Program-made: the position numbers and the translations under genes
NCBI GenBank assembly: GCA_009783515.1
Contig: WRDI01000005.1
Span: 1-36,718 of the forward strand
Reading direction: 5' to 3'
DNA: 36,718 nucleotides
Source of the DNA: Bacillota bacterium
Lineage (GTDB): Bacteria > Bacillota > Clostridia > Christensenellales > Pumilibacteraceae
Part shown: in pieces, positions 24,146 through 32,363 of the stretch
Layout of the letters: every line of letters begins with the position of its first letter
How positions within the stretch are numbered: the stretch's first letter is position 1
Notes under the pieces: model-generated
The model's database searches: none
The model's input: the letters and a program-made list of their open reading frames with translations, nothing else
What the model was told of the DNA's origin: nothing

Positions 24146-24604
24146 TCAATCAAAAATACTGCGATATCCGATAAGGTCGCGCATCAGACTGTTGGACGCC
24201 GCAAGCATGGCGATTCCAGAAATAACCATACCTATTATCGACAGTATAAACGCCGCGAGCGCCAGCCCCCTGCGGGGTTTTGGCATTTTGGACACAATTA
24301 TAAGCGCGGTCAGGGATAGGGCGAAGCCGCCCGTCTTCAGCATAAGTCCGATCGTTGAAATGTACCAGTAGGAATCAAAATTCATGAAAAACGGCAGTAC
24401 GACGCCGGCGATAGCAAACACAAAGGCGATAATAACGTTTTTGGAGTCAGCAGTTGCGTCGGGGCGGGGAGTGTGGTAGGGCGGGGGATTGTCGCAACAA
24501 TCCTCAGCGTTTAACGTCGCGCCCTCTTGCCGTAGGTCAGCGCCGCAGCGTGCGCAAAACTTGGCTTCGGTGTCGATCTTGCAGCCGCATTTGTTACAAA
24601 TCAT
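24146..24604 (-). CDS. Zinc-ribbon membrane protein (152 aa)
   Basis: The N-terminal 25 residues hold two CxxC knuckles (C3/C6 in CNKC and C17/C20 in CARC), a double zinc-ribbon half common at the start of Firmicutes membrane proteins. A disordered acidic stretch follows, then three to four membrane segments (about 55-140) with a KMPKPRRG loop. GGAGG lies seven bases before the ATG, and a good promoter lies at 24786-24814. The two tandem membrane proteins follow on the same strand. Its function is unknown; such proteins are often annotated only by the ribbon. Confidence 0.75.
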   Translation of the reverse strand: MICNKCGCKIDTEAKFCARCGADLRQEGATLNAEDCCDNPPPYHTPRPDATADSKNVIIAFVFAIAGVVLPFFMNFDSYWYISTIGLMLKTGGFALSLTALIIVSKMPKPRRGLALAAFILSIIGMVISGIAMLAASNSLMRDLIGYRSIFD

Positions 24605-24785
24605 ACTTTTACCTCCGTAATGTTTTGTTTGTTTTCGTTGTTATTGGTTTTGTTGGTTTTGTTTCGTTATTGGTCAGTTTCGTTGACAATAGGGGAAAGT
24701 CTTAAGAGAATGATAAAATGCCACACCGCTAGTTTAAAAATCATTCTTTCAGGATCCGCCAATAATATATTGCTTCGCCGCGGGA
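24605..24785. other. Long leader of the zinc-ribbon membrane gene
   Basis: About 180 bases between the predicted transcription start and the ATG. It is rich in runs of AAACA on the mRNA strand, with no strong hairpin and no recognised riboswitch. Confidence 0.35.
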
Positions 24786-24814
24786 AATATAAACCATCGG
24801 GCAAAAAATGTCAA
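24786..24814 (-). promoter_or_regulatory. Sigma-A promoter of the zinc-ribbon gene
   Basis: On the minus strand TTGACA (24809-24814), a 17-base spacer and TATATT (24786-24791), eleven of twelve consensus positions. Confidence 0.7.
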
Positions 24815-24877
24815 GCGAAATGCGCAGTTGCAAATAATCGCAGTCGAATGGCGTTACCGGCCGCCGGTCACTAACCC

Positions 24878-26974
24878 CTACTGGCACTGAAACTTCTTTG
24901 ACTTATACAGTCCCTTGAAAATAAAAACGCTTGTTACTACGTTGGTGACAAGCACCACGGGATAGATAAGGCGGGCAAGATAATCGGAAAAGCTGTTTGT
25001 GAGTATCCCAAGATATGAATTAACTAAAAAGATAATCAGCAGTAAAAGGGCGCAAAGCAAAACACGGAAAATTATTAAGGATTTAAAGTCGTGGTCGGCC
25101 TTTTTTCGCTTGTCAAGGTTACCAAAGCGCGCCGCAATAAAGGCAATCAGCGGGAGGAGCAGACTGACAATAACGCCGATTATGTATATATAGAGGTCAA
25201 TTATATCCCTAAGTGTGCCTTTATGTACAAACAGCTCGCAAACCGCAAAGGTGACGGCGGTTTCGATAAGCATGATTAGGAACATTATGCCGTAATGCCA
25301 CAGCCTTAAGCGGCTGCTGTAATAATAATTCTCGCTGTTGTACTGCTTGACGGAGTCGGTGTGCTTGCGTACGACCAGCTCGTCGCCCGTCTGCGCCGCC
25401 GCCGCCGCGGTTTTTTCCAACTTTGTCTGCACAAACGGGTCGGGGCTGTAGCGGGGTTGCGGCTTTTGCTCCTTGACAAGGCGGGAAAGGGCGGAGTGGT
25501 ACTGGCGGCTGATTATCTCCTCGTCGTCTACTTCTTTTTGTGCGGAGCCGTCGTATTTGAAAAAATCCTTGGTAATTTCGTTGTCTTTTTCTTCTTTTTC
25601 GTCGTCTTTGGCTGATTCTTTGAATGGCTCGAAGGGCTGGAAACGCTCGGAGGGGGAGAGTTCTACGCCGTCGTCCTCTACCGGTTCGTCCTCGTCCTGC
25701 GCGGCAACCTCGTAAGGCAGCTCGTTTACGTCGGGTTCCTGTTCTTGCGAAGTGAGAGAGGCGTAAACTTCTTCGGGGGGTTGAATATAGGGTTGACAAG
25801 GAAGTTCGTTTACATCGTCTGCTTTTTCATCCTTCGTCGTCATACCGTCGTCGACATATCCTATAACGCCGTACTCCTTAAGTAAATGCTCGGCGTAGGG
25901 AAGCTCATCCTCTGCGAGGGCAATGGTGTCTTCCTCGTGTTCTTTTTCATAACGGTGGGCGGGGCGGTACTCCTCGCTCGATACGTCGTCTATGTAGCTT
26001 GGCTTGTCCTTTTGGTCAAGGTAGAGCAATTCGGTGTCGTCCTCGTCGACTTCGTCCGTCGCAAGCCCGAATTCCCTGATAAATTCGCCGCTGCTGTCCA
26101 ATTCGTAAACGTCCTGGGTGAATTTCGTATTTTCGCGTATTCTTTGCGCCGCCTCGAAATTGTCGCGGGCAGCTATGTCGTCCTCCGTTTCCTCCGGAAT
26201 GAAAATGGCGGGCTTATACGGGTCGGCAGAGGTGGGGGTGAAGTTTGAAAAATTGTCGTAACGCTGTTGTTCACGGAAGGCGTCGGGGTCTGTGTCATAC
26301 ATTACTTCAAAGTTGTCATAGCTCTCCTCCTCGGCGGAGCGTACGGGCGTTGCGGGTGCGAAATTGTCGTACCTGTCCGAAGCGGAGGTGTGTATTGCAT
26401 CGTGCGCAGCGGCGTGTTGTGTGGCGGTGACCTCTGCGTACTCATAGTCGTCCTCGTCGCTTACAGCCCCCGTTGAAGCCTCCTTATCGAAAGCTTGGTC
26501 GGATTTCTCACCGTATTCCTTGTCACCACCCCCCTTAAAACCGTCATCAAAAGGATTTTTGCCTTCATCGTACGCCTTTTCAAAAACGCGGGGGCGGGCG
26601 GCGGAAAGCTCGAACTCCTCGCCCTCGATCAATCGTTCGATAATCTGCCGCGAGCGCTGCCAGTCGGTCTGATTCTTGATAAAAAGTTGCTTGCCCATGT
26701 CTGTCAGGGTGTAGTATTTTTTGCGGCCGCCCATGGACTTCGCGCCCCAATACGAGCTTGTAAAGCCTTGGTCTTCCAGTCGCTTAAGGCAACTGTAAAG
26801 GGTGGGCTGCTTGAGCTGGTATTCGCCATCGGTTTTTTGCTCGATTTCCTTGATGATGTCGTACCCGTATCTGTCGCCGAAGTAAAGCGAGCGCAGAATG
26901 ATTGTGTCGATGTGGCCGCGAATAAGGTCGCTGTTAATCGTATTGTCATTGTTGTTAATCGTATTGTTATTCAT
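24878..26974 (-). CDS. PadR DNA-binding domain fused to acidic linker and membrane domain (698 aa)
   Basis: Residues about 15-110 are a PadR winged helix: SDLIRGHIDTIILRSLYFGD, RYGYDIIKEIEQKT, QPTLYSCLKRLEDQG, MGGRKKYYTLTDMGKQ. A 440-residue acidic, low-complexity linker follows. It carries four YDNF-like motifs (RYDNFAPATP, SYDNFEV, RYDNFSNFTP, ARDNFEA) and repeated NELP. The C-terminal 160 residues hold four to five membrane segments, starting LRLWHYGIMFLIMLIETAVT. Normal PadR proteins have about 110-180 residues and are soluble, so this is an unusual membrane-tethered regulator. The ATG at 26972-26974 follows GGAGG by four bases; an ATG six codons earlier has no such site. A consensus promoter and palindrome upstream suggest autoregulation. 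The signal sensed by the membrane part is unknown. Confidence 0.8.
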   Translation of the reverse strand: MNNNTINNNDNTINSDLIRGHIDTIILRSLYFGDRYGYDIIKEIEQKTDGEYQLKQPTLYSCLKRLEDQGFTSSYWGAKSMGGRKKYYTLTDMGKQLFIKNQTDWQRSRQIIERLIEGEEFELSAARPRVFEKAYDEGKNPFDDGFKGGGDKEYGEKSDQAFDKEASTGAVSDEDDYEYAEVTATQHAAAHDAIHTSASDRYDNFAPATPVRSAEEESYDNFEVMYDTDPDAFREQQRYDNFSNFTPTSADPYKPAIFIPEETEDDIAARDNFEAAQRIRENTKFTQDVYELDSSGEFIREFGLATDEVDEDDTELLYLDQKDKPSYIDDVSSEEYRPAHRYEKEHEEDTIALAEDELPYAEHLLKEYGVIGYVDDGMTTKDEKADDVNELPCQPYIQPPEEVYASLTSQEQEPDVNELPYEVAAQDEDEPVEDDGVELSPSERFQPFEPFKESAKDDEKEEKDNEITKDFFKYDGSAQKEVDDEEIISRQYHSALSRLVKEQKPQPRYSPDPFVQTKLEKTAAAAAQTGDELVVRKHTDSVKQYNSENYYYSSRLRLWHYGIMFLIMLIETAVTFAVCELFVHKGTLRDIIDLYIYIIGVIVSLLLPLIAFIAARFGNLDKRKKADHDFKSLIIFRVLLCALLLLIIFLVNSYLGILTNSFSDYLARLIYPVVLVTNVVTSVFIFKGLYKSKKFQCQ

Positions 26975-27039
26975 TTGTCCTCCGATAGGCATTTGTCGTT
27001 ATGCTGCTATGGCTTAATGCCTTGATATACGGGTTTTGG

Positions 27040-27062
27040 CTTGTTATGACTGACATAACAAG
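27040..27062. promoter_or_regulatory. Palindromic operator candidate for the PadR fusion
   Basis: CTTGTTATG-ACTGA-CATAACAAG has perfect 9-base arms and lies 25-47 bases downstream of the -10 box, inside the leader. PadR regulators bind dyads of this size near their own promoters, so it is the best operator candidate. Confidence 0.6.
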
Positions 27063-27086
27063 GCTACTGTGTCAGACGTAATATTT

Positions 27087-27115
27087 ATTATACAACAAAT
27101 GCGCGGGGCTGTCAA
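27087..27115 (-). promoter_or_regulatory. Perfect consensus promoter of the PadR fusion gene
   Basis: On the minus strand TTGACA (27110-27115), a 17-base spacer and TATAAT (27087-27092) match the sigma-A consensus at all twelve positions. Such a strong promoter would normally need a repressor, which fits the palindrome just downstream. Confidence 0.85.
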
Positions 27116-27203
27116 TAAAAAATATTACAAAAACGACCAATATATACATATGTCGCGACAATCGACACAATTAAGTGGCCTTATGATTTAATAACAAACA
27201 AAA

Positions 27204-27241
27204 AATCCGAACCTTACGCTTAACGGCGTGGGGTTCGGATT
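27204..27241 (-). terminator. Terminator of the adhesin gene
   Basis: AATCCGAACC and GGTTCGGATT form a perfect 10-bp stem, followed on the minus strand by TTTTTTG. It lies 56 bases after the adhesin stop and insulates the PadR-fusion promoter. Confidence 0.9.
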
Positions 27242-27296
27242 ATAGTCTTTTGGCAAAATCAGCACGGTATCAACATGCTTTTACAAGATTGAAGCC

Positions 27297-29819
27297 TTAT
27301 ATTTCCGCCAAAAAATCATTGCCGCCCAAGGCGATCCACGCGTCATAATCGTACGTTACAAACGAATAGCCTGTTTCCGTGTTTGAAAACCAGACGTAGC
27401 CGTCGCCATACCCGGGGGCAATCGCAATCGCCACCGCACCCGCTTTATAGATTGCAATCAGCGCCTCGTAGGCATCCATGTCATAGCGCGCCTCACCGCC
27501 GCAACCGTTGGGGCAGGCAAACCATACCCAACCTTCGCCAAATTCGGTGACAATGCCGACGGGAACGGTATACCCGTGCCCCTCCAAGGGTAGGCAGTAT
27601 TCCAATCTAAGACCGCTGCAGCCGTCTTCGGTGCAACCTAACCAAATAATGCCGGGGGTGGTGCAGGTGGGCGGTACGATGTCGATGATTTCAAGCGCAC
27701 CGTGACACCAGTCGTTGAATATTATGATTTTGCCTTTGCCCTCGCCTAAATCGATTACCTCGAAGCCGCCCTCTATAAAAAGATTAAGGTAGGGGTCGTA
27801 CCCGTCGGTCGCCCATAATGCGTGATGCTTGGCATATATGACGTTATCTATTGTGGGATTGCCGTCCTTGTCTAAATCCTCTGCGTTTACGTCCCAAACG
27901 GTGTCGCCCTTCGCGTCTATTTCAAAGTAAAGCGCGTCCTTGCCGCCGGGATAGCAGGCTTTCCAGACAAGGTTATAGCTTTCTATCGGATTGCCGTCCG
28001 AATCAAAACCTATCGCGACTTCGAATACTAAGGCGATAACCTCTTTGACCATATATTTGCCGATTTTAAGCCCGTTTATTTCGACCGTGCCCTTTGAATC
28101 TGAAGCATAAGTTGCGACATAAACGTAGTCGCCGGCCTCTGCGTCGAACATATACAAGTCAAACTTAAACACGACAGGATTATTTCTTGCTTCGGAGAAT
28201 TTTTCAAAATTTATTCTGCCGCCGTACATCGTTTTGTTAAAGCGGACGCCGCCCTCGTGGATAAGCTTGTTTTTGAACAATACGGTTTTGGCGTAGACGG
28301 GAACAAGCTGCGGCTGGCAAAATTCGAAATCATGTTCGCCGTTGTGGTGTTTCTCGCAGACCATATAAACGACGTCGCCTATTTTACCTTCGCCGATATA
28401 ACCTTTATAATTTATCATTACGTCTATGATTGCGGCTTTTTCGTCGGCGGACAGTGTCGTAGCGGCAAAGGCGTCGCTTTCAACGTCAATCGCACCCAAA
28501 AGCGCCCATACGATTACCTGCACAATAGCCCTATTCTCGTTAAGGTTGCCGTATTTGTCCTCGATGTAATTAAAAGCAGAAACAAAATCGGCGTAATTAC
28601 TCTCGTTGACCTCGCTCTCCGATTCGTCAAATTTTTCAGGGACGACATAACCGCCGCAAATGCCGTTGTCGCCCGCGAATAATTTAGAGCCCGCGTGCGC
28701 GCAGAAGGAGGGATACTCGACACCTGTGTTAATGTTGGTGACGCCTATATAGAACAGATCGCCGTTGTTGTTAAGATACTCGCCGTTCACGCCGTACTCA
28801 AGATTCCTACGCCCTGGGTAATTATAACCGTTGGCGATGGTATAAAACGCTTCGTAATCGAAGTCGATAACGGCAAGCCCGCTGCTTTCGCCGCCTGTGC
28901 TTTCGGTTATGACGGGCACCTTTTCAAACGCCTTGATATAAATATAAAGCGGGTCGGGCCGGTCGAACAGCTTTTGCCCCTCGGCGGTAAGAACCTCGAC
29001 AATCGCATACCAACCGGTCGTAAATTCATATTCAAACACAAAGCCGCTTTTGGATAGGTCGGGCTGCGCGGTCGCGAGGCAGGGCGGCAGGTACGCCGTG
29101 CCGTCGTCGTTGGCTTTATACAATTCAAACGACATCATTGCGGCGATAAAAGCGGGGTCATAACCGTTGCTTTCGGCCCACACGGCAAAAGGCTCGCCTT
29201 CGACTAACTTTGTAAATTTGAGGGAAACGGGATTTTCGACGATAATCGGCTCGACCGTAAGTATCCAAATCTGGTCGAAGCTCTGCGTTTTGCCGTTGTC
29301 CTGCATCAGTTGCGGCAGCGAATACACCCCGATGCCCTCAAGCTTTGCGTAGCCGTAATACTTCGAGCAGTCCCAACGTACGCCCACAATCACGTCCTTT
29401 ACAAGGGTAATGATAAGATTGCCCGCATTGTTCGGGTCGTTTCCGCCCTTATCGAAAACAAAGAAGCCGACGACTTCACCGCCAAGCATTATTTCGTTAT
29501 ACGACTTATTGGCGGACACCTTGTATCCGTGGTTGGCGCTGCTGGTGCCCGAATAGACAATAGGCAGAGTGTCGTACTCGCCGTCGATGAGTGCGCCTAT
29601 TTGGGCGGTTTGCGAGGTGACGACGCCCTTTTTGTCGACTGCCTGTGTGACGCCCTCTAAGCCGTACTTTTTGACGGCGGTTTGGCCGCTCAGCGACGCC
29701 ACAGGCTTGTCGCCCTTGCCAAGGAACCCCGCGTCGCCGAACGTCGCCGCCATCGCCGGTACCGCAAGCCCAAGCACTAATACAAGTGCCAAAGCCCATG
29801 AAATTAATCTTTTTTTCAT
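27297..29819 (-). CDS. Secreted thioester-domain adhesin without LPxTG (840 aa)
   Basis: A signal peptide (1-25, cleavage after AMA) starts the protein. Residues about 320-450 look like a thioester domain: Cys373 in YPSFCAHAG and Gln434 in AIVQVIVWALLG fit the Cys and the Q-x-x-hydrophobic-W motif that form an internal thioester able to bond covalently to host amines. A SpaA/Cna-B-like beta domain follows (about 535-625), with Lys in GGVRFNKTM and Glu in GLKIGKYMVKEV, residues that usually form an isopeptide bond. A similar beta domain may precede it (about 195-300). The C-terminal 150 residues carry paired cysteines (CTTPG, CPNGCGG) and end FLAEI, with no LPxTG or membrane anchor. GGAGG lies nine bases before the ATG. 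The long leader with a repeat array points to post-transcriptional control. Confidence 0.75.
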   Translation of the reverse strand: MKKRLISWALALVLVLGLAVPAMAATFGDAGFLGKGDKPVASLSGQTAVKKYGLEGVTQAVDKKGVVTSQTAQIGALIDGEYDTLPIVYSGTSSANHGYKVSANKSYNEIMLGGEVVGFFVFDKGGNDPNNAGNLIITLVKDVIVGVRWDCSKYYGYAKLEGIGVYSLPQLMQDNGKTQSFDQIWILTVEPIIVENPVSLKFTKLVEGEPFAVWAESNGYDPAFIAAMMSFELYKANDDGTAYLPPCLATAQPDLSKSGFVFEYEFTTGWYAIVEVLTAEGQKLFDRPDPLYIYIKAFEKVPVITESTGGESSGLAVIDFDYEAFYTIANGYNYPGRRNLEYGVNGEYLNNNGDLFYIGVTNINTGVEYPSFCAHAGSKLFAGDNGICGGYVVPEKFDESESEVNESNYADFVSAFNYIEDKYGNLNENRAIVQVIVWALLGAIDVESDAFAATTLSADEKAAIIDVMINYKGYIGEGKIGDVVYMVCEKHHNGEHDFEFCQPQLVPVYAKTVLFKNKLIHEGGVRFNKTMYGGRINFEKFSEARNNPVVFKFDLYMFDAEAGDYVYVATYASDSKGTVEINGLKIGKYMVKEVIALVFEVAIGFDSDGNPIESYNLVWKACYPGGKDALYFEIDAKGDTVWDVNAEDLDKDGNPTIDNVIYAKHHALWATDGYDPYLNLFIEGGFEVIDLGEGKGKIIIFNDWCHGALEIIDIVPPTCTTPGIIWLGCTEDGCSGLRLEYCLPLEGHGYTVPVGIVTEFGEGWVWFACPNGCGGEARYDMDAYEALIAIYKAGAVAIAIAPGYGDGYVWFSNTETGYSFVTYDYDAWIALGGNDFLAEI

Positions 29820-29907
29820 TATTGAAAACCTCCGTAATGTTTTTGAGCAAATTTGCTCTATCTGTTTGCCACGTTGTTTTGTACAGCGTTGTCAAACGAC
29901 CTCTTTT

Positions 29908-30110
29908 ATGTTTTAGGGAGTTGAGGTTCTCCCGTTTTCAGCCCTTTTTTTGTGAGGTTGGGCTCCCCGCCGTGTTTTGCGCAAACACAACAAAACGCCC
30001 TTGTTTTTTATAAGGCAGGAGACCTTGTTTTCAGCCGCTTTTATTATGGGGTTGCGGTTCCTCGTTTTCAGTCCGCGTTTTATATGTTGGGACTCCAATT
30101 TTTTTGCCTT
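29908..30110 (-). repeat. Array of degenerate 37-50 base units in the adhesin leader
   Basis: Read on the plus strand, GTTTTCAG occurs at 29934, 30027 and 30064, with a variant GTTTTGCG at 29974, each preceded by a short G/C-rich inverted repeat such as GGGAG-CTCCC, AAGG-CCTT or GGTTGCGGTTCC. A last half-unit, TTGGGACTCCAA, ends near 30097. On the mRNA strand each unit reads hairpin then CTGAAAAC. Translated in one frame, the units recur about every 13 residues, which suggests the array arose by unequal duplication. Confidence 0.6.
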
Positions 30111-30114
30111 GCAT
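30031..30114 (-). CDS. Possible upstream open reading frame in the adhesin leader (27 aa)
   Basis: The frame starts MQGKKIGVPTYKTRTENEEP and ends inside the repeat array. AAAGGAGG lies only two bases before the ATG, too close for efficient initiation, so translation is doubtful. If used, it would be a leader peptide of the adhesin transcript. Confidence 0.3.
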   Translation of the reverse strand: MQGKKIGVPTYKTRTENEEPQPHNKSG

Positions 30115-30167
30115 AACCTCCTTTATTTTATATGTAATTTTTTTACTAACAGAAAGCCGCTTCAATA

Positions 30168-30196
30168 TATATATGCCGTCAGCCCCTTTGTTGCAA
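30168..30196 (-). promoter_or_regulatory. Probable promoter of the adhesin gene
   Basis: On the minus strand TTGCAA (30191-30196), a 17-base spacer and TATATA (30168-30173). It would give a leader of about 340 bases containing the repeat array. Confidence 0.5.
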
Positions 30197-30362
30197 CACG
30201 AAATCGTAGTTCGTTGCGCTGAGCCATTTTAATTTTTTGAGTTATGGCAGATGATAATTCAAAAAAACGGCACCTGTAAATAAAACCACTAACCACTACA
30301 AAATCCGTGCAAACCGCAAAAAAGAAAAACTGAATAACCAACAGCAACCTATAAAAATTAAA

Positions 30363-30396
30363 CGGCGGGCAGAATCTAAAAAATTCTTACCCGCCG
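30363..30396. terminator. Strong terminator of the phosphate operon
   Basis: CGGCGGG-AGAAT and ATTCT-CCCGCCG form a long stem. On the minus strand it is followed by TTTAATTTTT, on the plus strand by CTCTTTTTTTAATTTTTTT. It lies about 230 bases after the histidine-kinase stop and closes the operon; it can also stop plus-strand transcription. Confidence 0.85.
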
Positions 30397-30628
30397 CTCT
30401 TTTTTTAATTTTTTTCTAATTGCAGACTAAAAAAATATTTTAAGCAACCATTTTGTGCAAGTTAATCTGTTTATACGAACCAAAAAATTTTGTTAACATA
30501 TGTGCAGATAAATCTACATAAAAGATGAAAAAACACAGCGTACCCCGTTATAAGATGTTTGTCAAATCTTTTTGAGGATATGTTTCAATTCTTGAAAATT
30601 TATTTTCTTCCAGATTTCCGGATGTAGG
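30397..30628. other. Non-coding tail of the phosphate operon
   Basis: AT-rich; no gene, repeat or regulatory site recognised apart from the terminator at its left end. Confidence 0.4.
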
Positions 30629-32362
30629 TTAAACGGAAATGCAAGCAAACATAACTGTTATTTCCGTTCCCAGGCCCTCGGTACTTTGGATTTTAATCGG
30701 CGCGCTGTAATGGTTGCAAATGTGCTTTACAATAGCCAAACCCAAACCCGTACCGCCCTCTGCGGTGCTACGGCGTTTATCGACGCGGTAAAACCTTTCA
30801 AAAACGCGGCTTAACGCTTTTTGCGGTATGCCTATGCCGTTGTCTTTTACGCTCAAAATCGCTTTGCCGTTTTCAGTCTTCAATCTGACGGCGACCGCGC
30901 CGTTTTCGTCGGTATATTTTATGGCGTTATCAACAAGATTGGCGGCGACCTCGGTTATTTTTTCGGCGTTGGCAAAAATTACGCAGCTTTCCAAATCCGC
31001 CGTCAGAGTGATTTTTTTGTTCTCGGCTTTCGGTAACGCGGCCGTTATAACCTGTTCGACGACGGATTTTAGGTCGAATTGCGCGTCGTAAATTTCTCGG
31101 TTTTCCTCAAGCTCCGAGATTTTCAGCATATCCTCAATCAATAATTTCATACGGAGGGCTTCTTTGTTAATGGTTTCGGCAAAAGCGATATTGGGCTTTT
31201 TGTCGGCAATCAGCATTTCGCTGTAACCTATAATCGAGGACAGCGGAGTGTTAAGCTCATGTCCCGCGTTAGCAAAAAATTCCTGCTTTTCAAGGCTGGT
31301 TTTTCTTATATCCGTAACATTTTGTGCGGTTATGATGAGGCTTATCTCGTTGAGGTTGACAGGGAAAAAGCGCACCTCAAATACTTGCCCGTTCAATCTC
31401 ATGTGGTCGTAAGAGATAAATTCATTTCTCACCATCACTTGGCTTATGTTATCGAGTATGGCTTTGTTTCTTATCGCAGTTTCTATGGCTGGCGTCGCCG
31501 AAAATTCAAAATTGAAATAATCCTCCGCGGTTTTGTTGCAGGATATTATCTGCTTTTGAGCGTCAAGCGCGATAATCACTTGGTCTATATTTTCTAAAAT
31601 CAGGTCAAGCTTGCGTTTTTCGGCCTTGTATCCTGCCAAAGTGGTGTGCAATTTGTCGCTTATTTCATCTATGTCCTGTAATACCGCGTTTATATCGTCA
31701 TGCCTGGTAAGGACAATCGGCCGTGTCTCGGCCTCGGGTTTAAGTACGCCGCCGAGCTTTTCTTTGATGAGTACAAAGGTTTTGTTCAGCCGCCCCGCAA
31801 CGAAACGCGCCACAAAAGCCGTAATGATTAAAATAAGCAGGAAAATCAGCGTCGTTGTCAAAAGGGCGCCGTAAAGGTAAGAATTTATTGAGCTGACCGG
31901 CACGGCTATCCGCAAAATAACCGCTTCGGCGCCTTCGATGGTTACCAGCTTGGCGGTATATAGAAAGCGCATACCCTTGATTTCTTCCGAGGGGCGGATA
32001 ACCGTCCCGGTTTTCCCGCTTAAAGCGTCCGTAATCTCCTGCCGCGTGCCGTCCGCGTGGTTTTTCATTTCGGCGGGGTCCTTGAACGTGTCGGCAAACA
32101 CCTTGCCGAGCTTGTCCTCTCCCGCGGCAATGACGGTTATCCGAAAATCCGTCGATTCACGCTCCGCCATTTTTATATATTGGTCTTTGGTAGTATAATT
32201 TTCAGAGAGCATCCGCTCCTCGTACGCGCTCAAAAGCGTCGCCGCGCTGTTTTTTGCCGCTGTTTTGTTCATGTTGTCGGCGATTATTGCCGTCGCGGCG
32301 AACGAAACCGCCAATATCCCTAATCCGAAGAGCAGTAACGCCCGGACTATAATTTTTTTCAT
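30629..32362 (-). CDS. phoR: Sensor histidine kinase of the phosphate response
   Basis: 577 residues. A membrane segment (about 8-28), an extracytoplasmic domain (about 30-160), a second membrane segment (165-188), a HAMP-like linker, a PAS domain (about 250-350) with VIIALDAQKQIISCNKTAED, then the kinase core. The H-box is FFANAGHELNTPLSS with phospho-acceptor His368. The N, G1 and G2 boxes follow as NLVDNAIKYTDENG, DNGIGIP and GGTGLGLAIVKH. Its stop lies near the operon terminator, and its start follows the regulator stop by one base. Together with the pst genes upstream, this is the PhoR that senses phosphate through PstSCAB and PhoU, acting at the membrane. Confidence 0.92.
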   Translation of the reverse strand: MKKIIVRALLLFGLGILAVSFAATAIIADNMNKTAAKNSAATLLSAYEERMLSENYTTKDQYIKMAERESTDFRITVIAAGEDKLGKVFADTFKDPAEMKNHADGTRQEITDALSGKTGTVIRPSEEIKGMRFLYTAKLVTIEGAEAVILRIAVPVSSINSYLYGALLTTTLIFLLILIITAFVARFVAGRLNKTFVLIKEKLGGVLKPEAETRPIVLTRHDDINAVLQDIDEISDKLHTTLAGYKAEKRKLDLILENIDQVIIALDAQKQIISCNKTAEDYFNFEFSATPAIETAIRNKAILDNISQVMVRNEFISYDHMRLNGQVFEVRFFPVNLNEISLIITAQNVTDIRKTSLEKQEFFANAGHELNTPLSSIIGYSEMLIADKKPNIAFAETINKEALRMKLLIEDMLKISELEENREIYDAQFDLKSVVEQVITAALPKAENKKITLTADLESCVIFANAEKITEVAANLVDNAIKYTDENGAVAVRLKTENGKAILSVKDNGIGIPQKALSRVFERFYRVDKRRSTAEGGTGLGLAIVKHICNHYSAPIKIQSTEGLGTEITVMFACISV

Positions 32363-32363
32363 A

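Noticed and set aside
25221..25799. 192-residue Arg-rich minus-strand frame
   Set aside because: It overlaps the PadR-fusion linker in another frame; the composition follows from the acidic codons of the real frame.
27155..27165. TGTCGCGACA palindrome as an operator
   Set aside because: Only ten bases and not placed near a start or promoter box; too short to call.
29913..30098. 61-residue minus-strand frame through the repeat array
   Set aside because: Starts with TTG without a ribosome-binding site; kept only as evidence for the 13-residue periodicity of the units.
29908..30110. CRISPR-like array
   Set aside because: The units are degenerate, the shared core is only about eight bases, and the spacing varies from about 37 to 53 bases. 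No cas genes are near.
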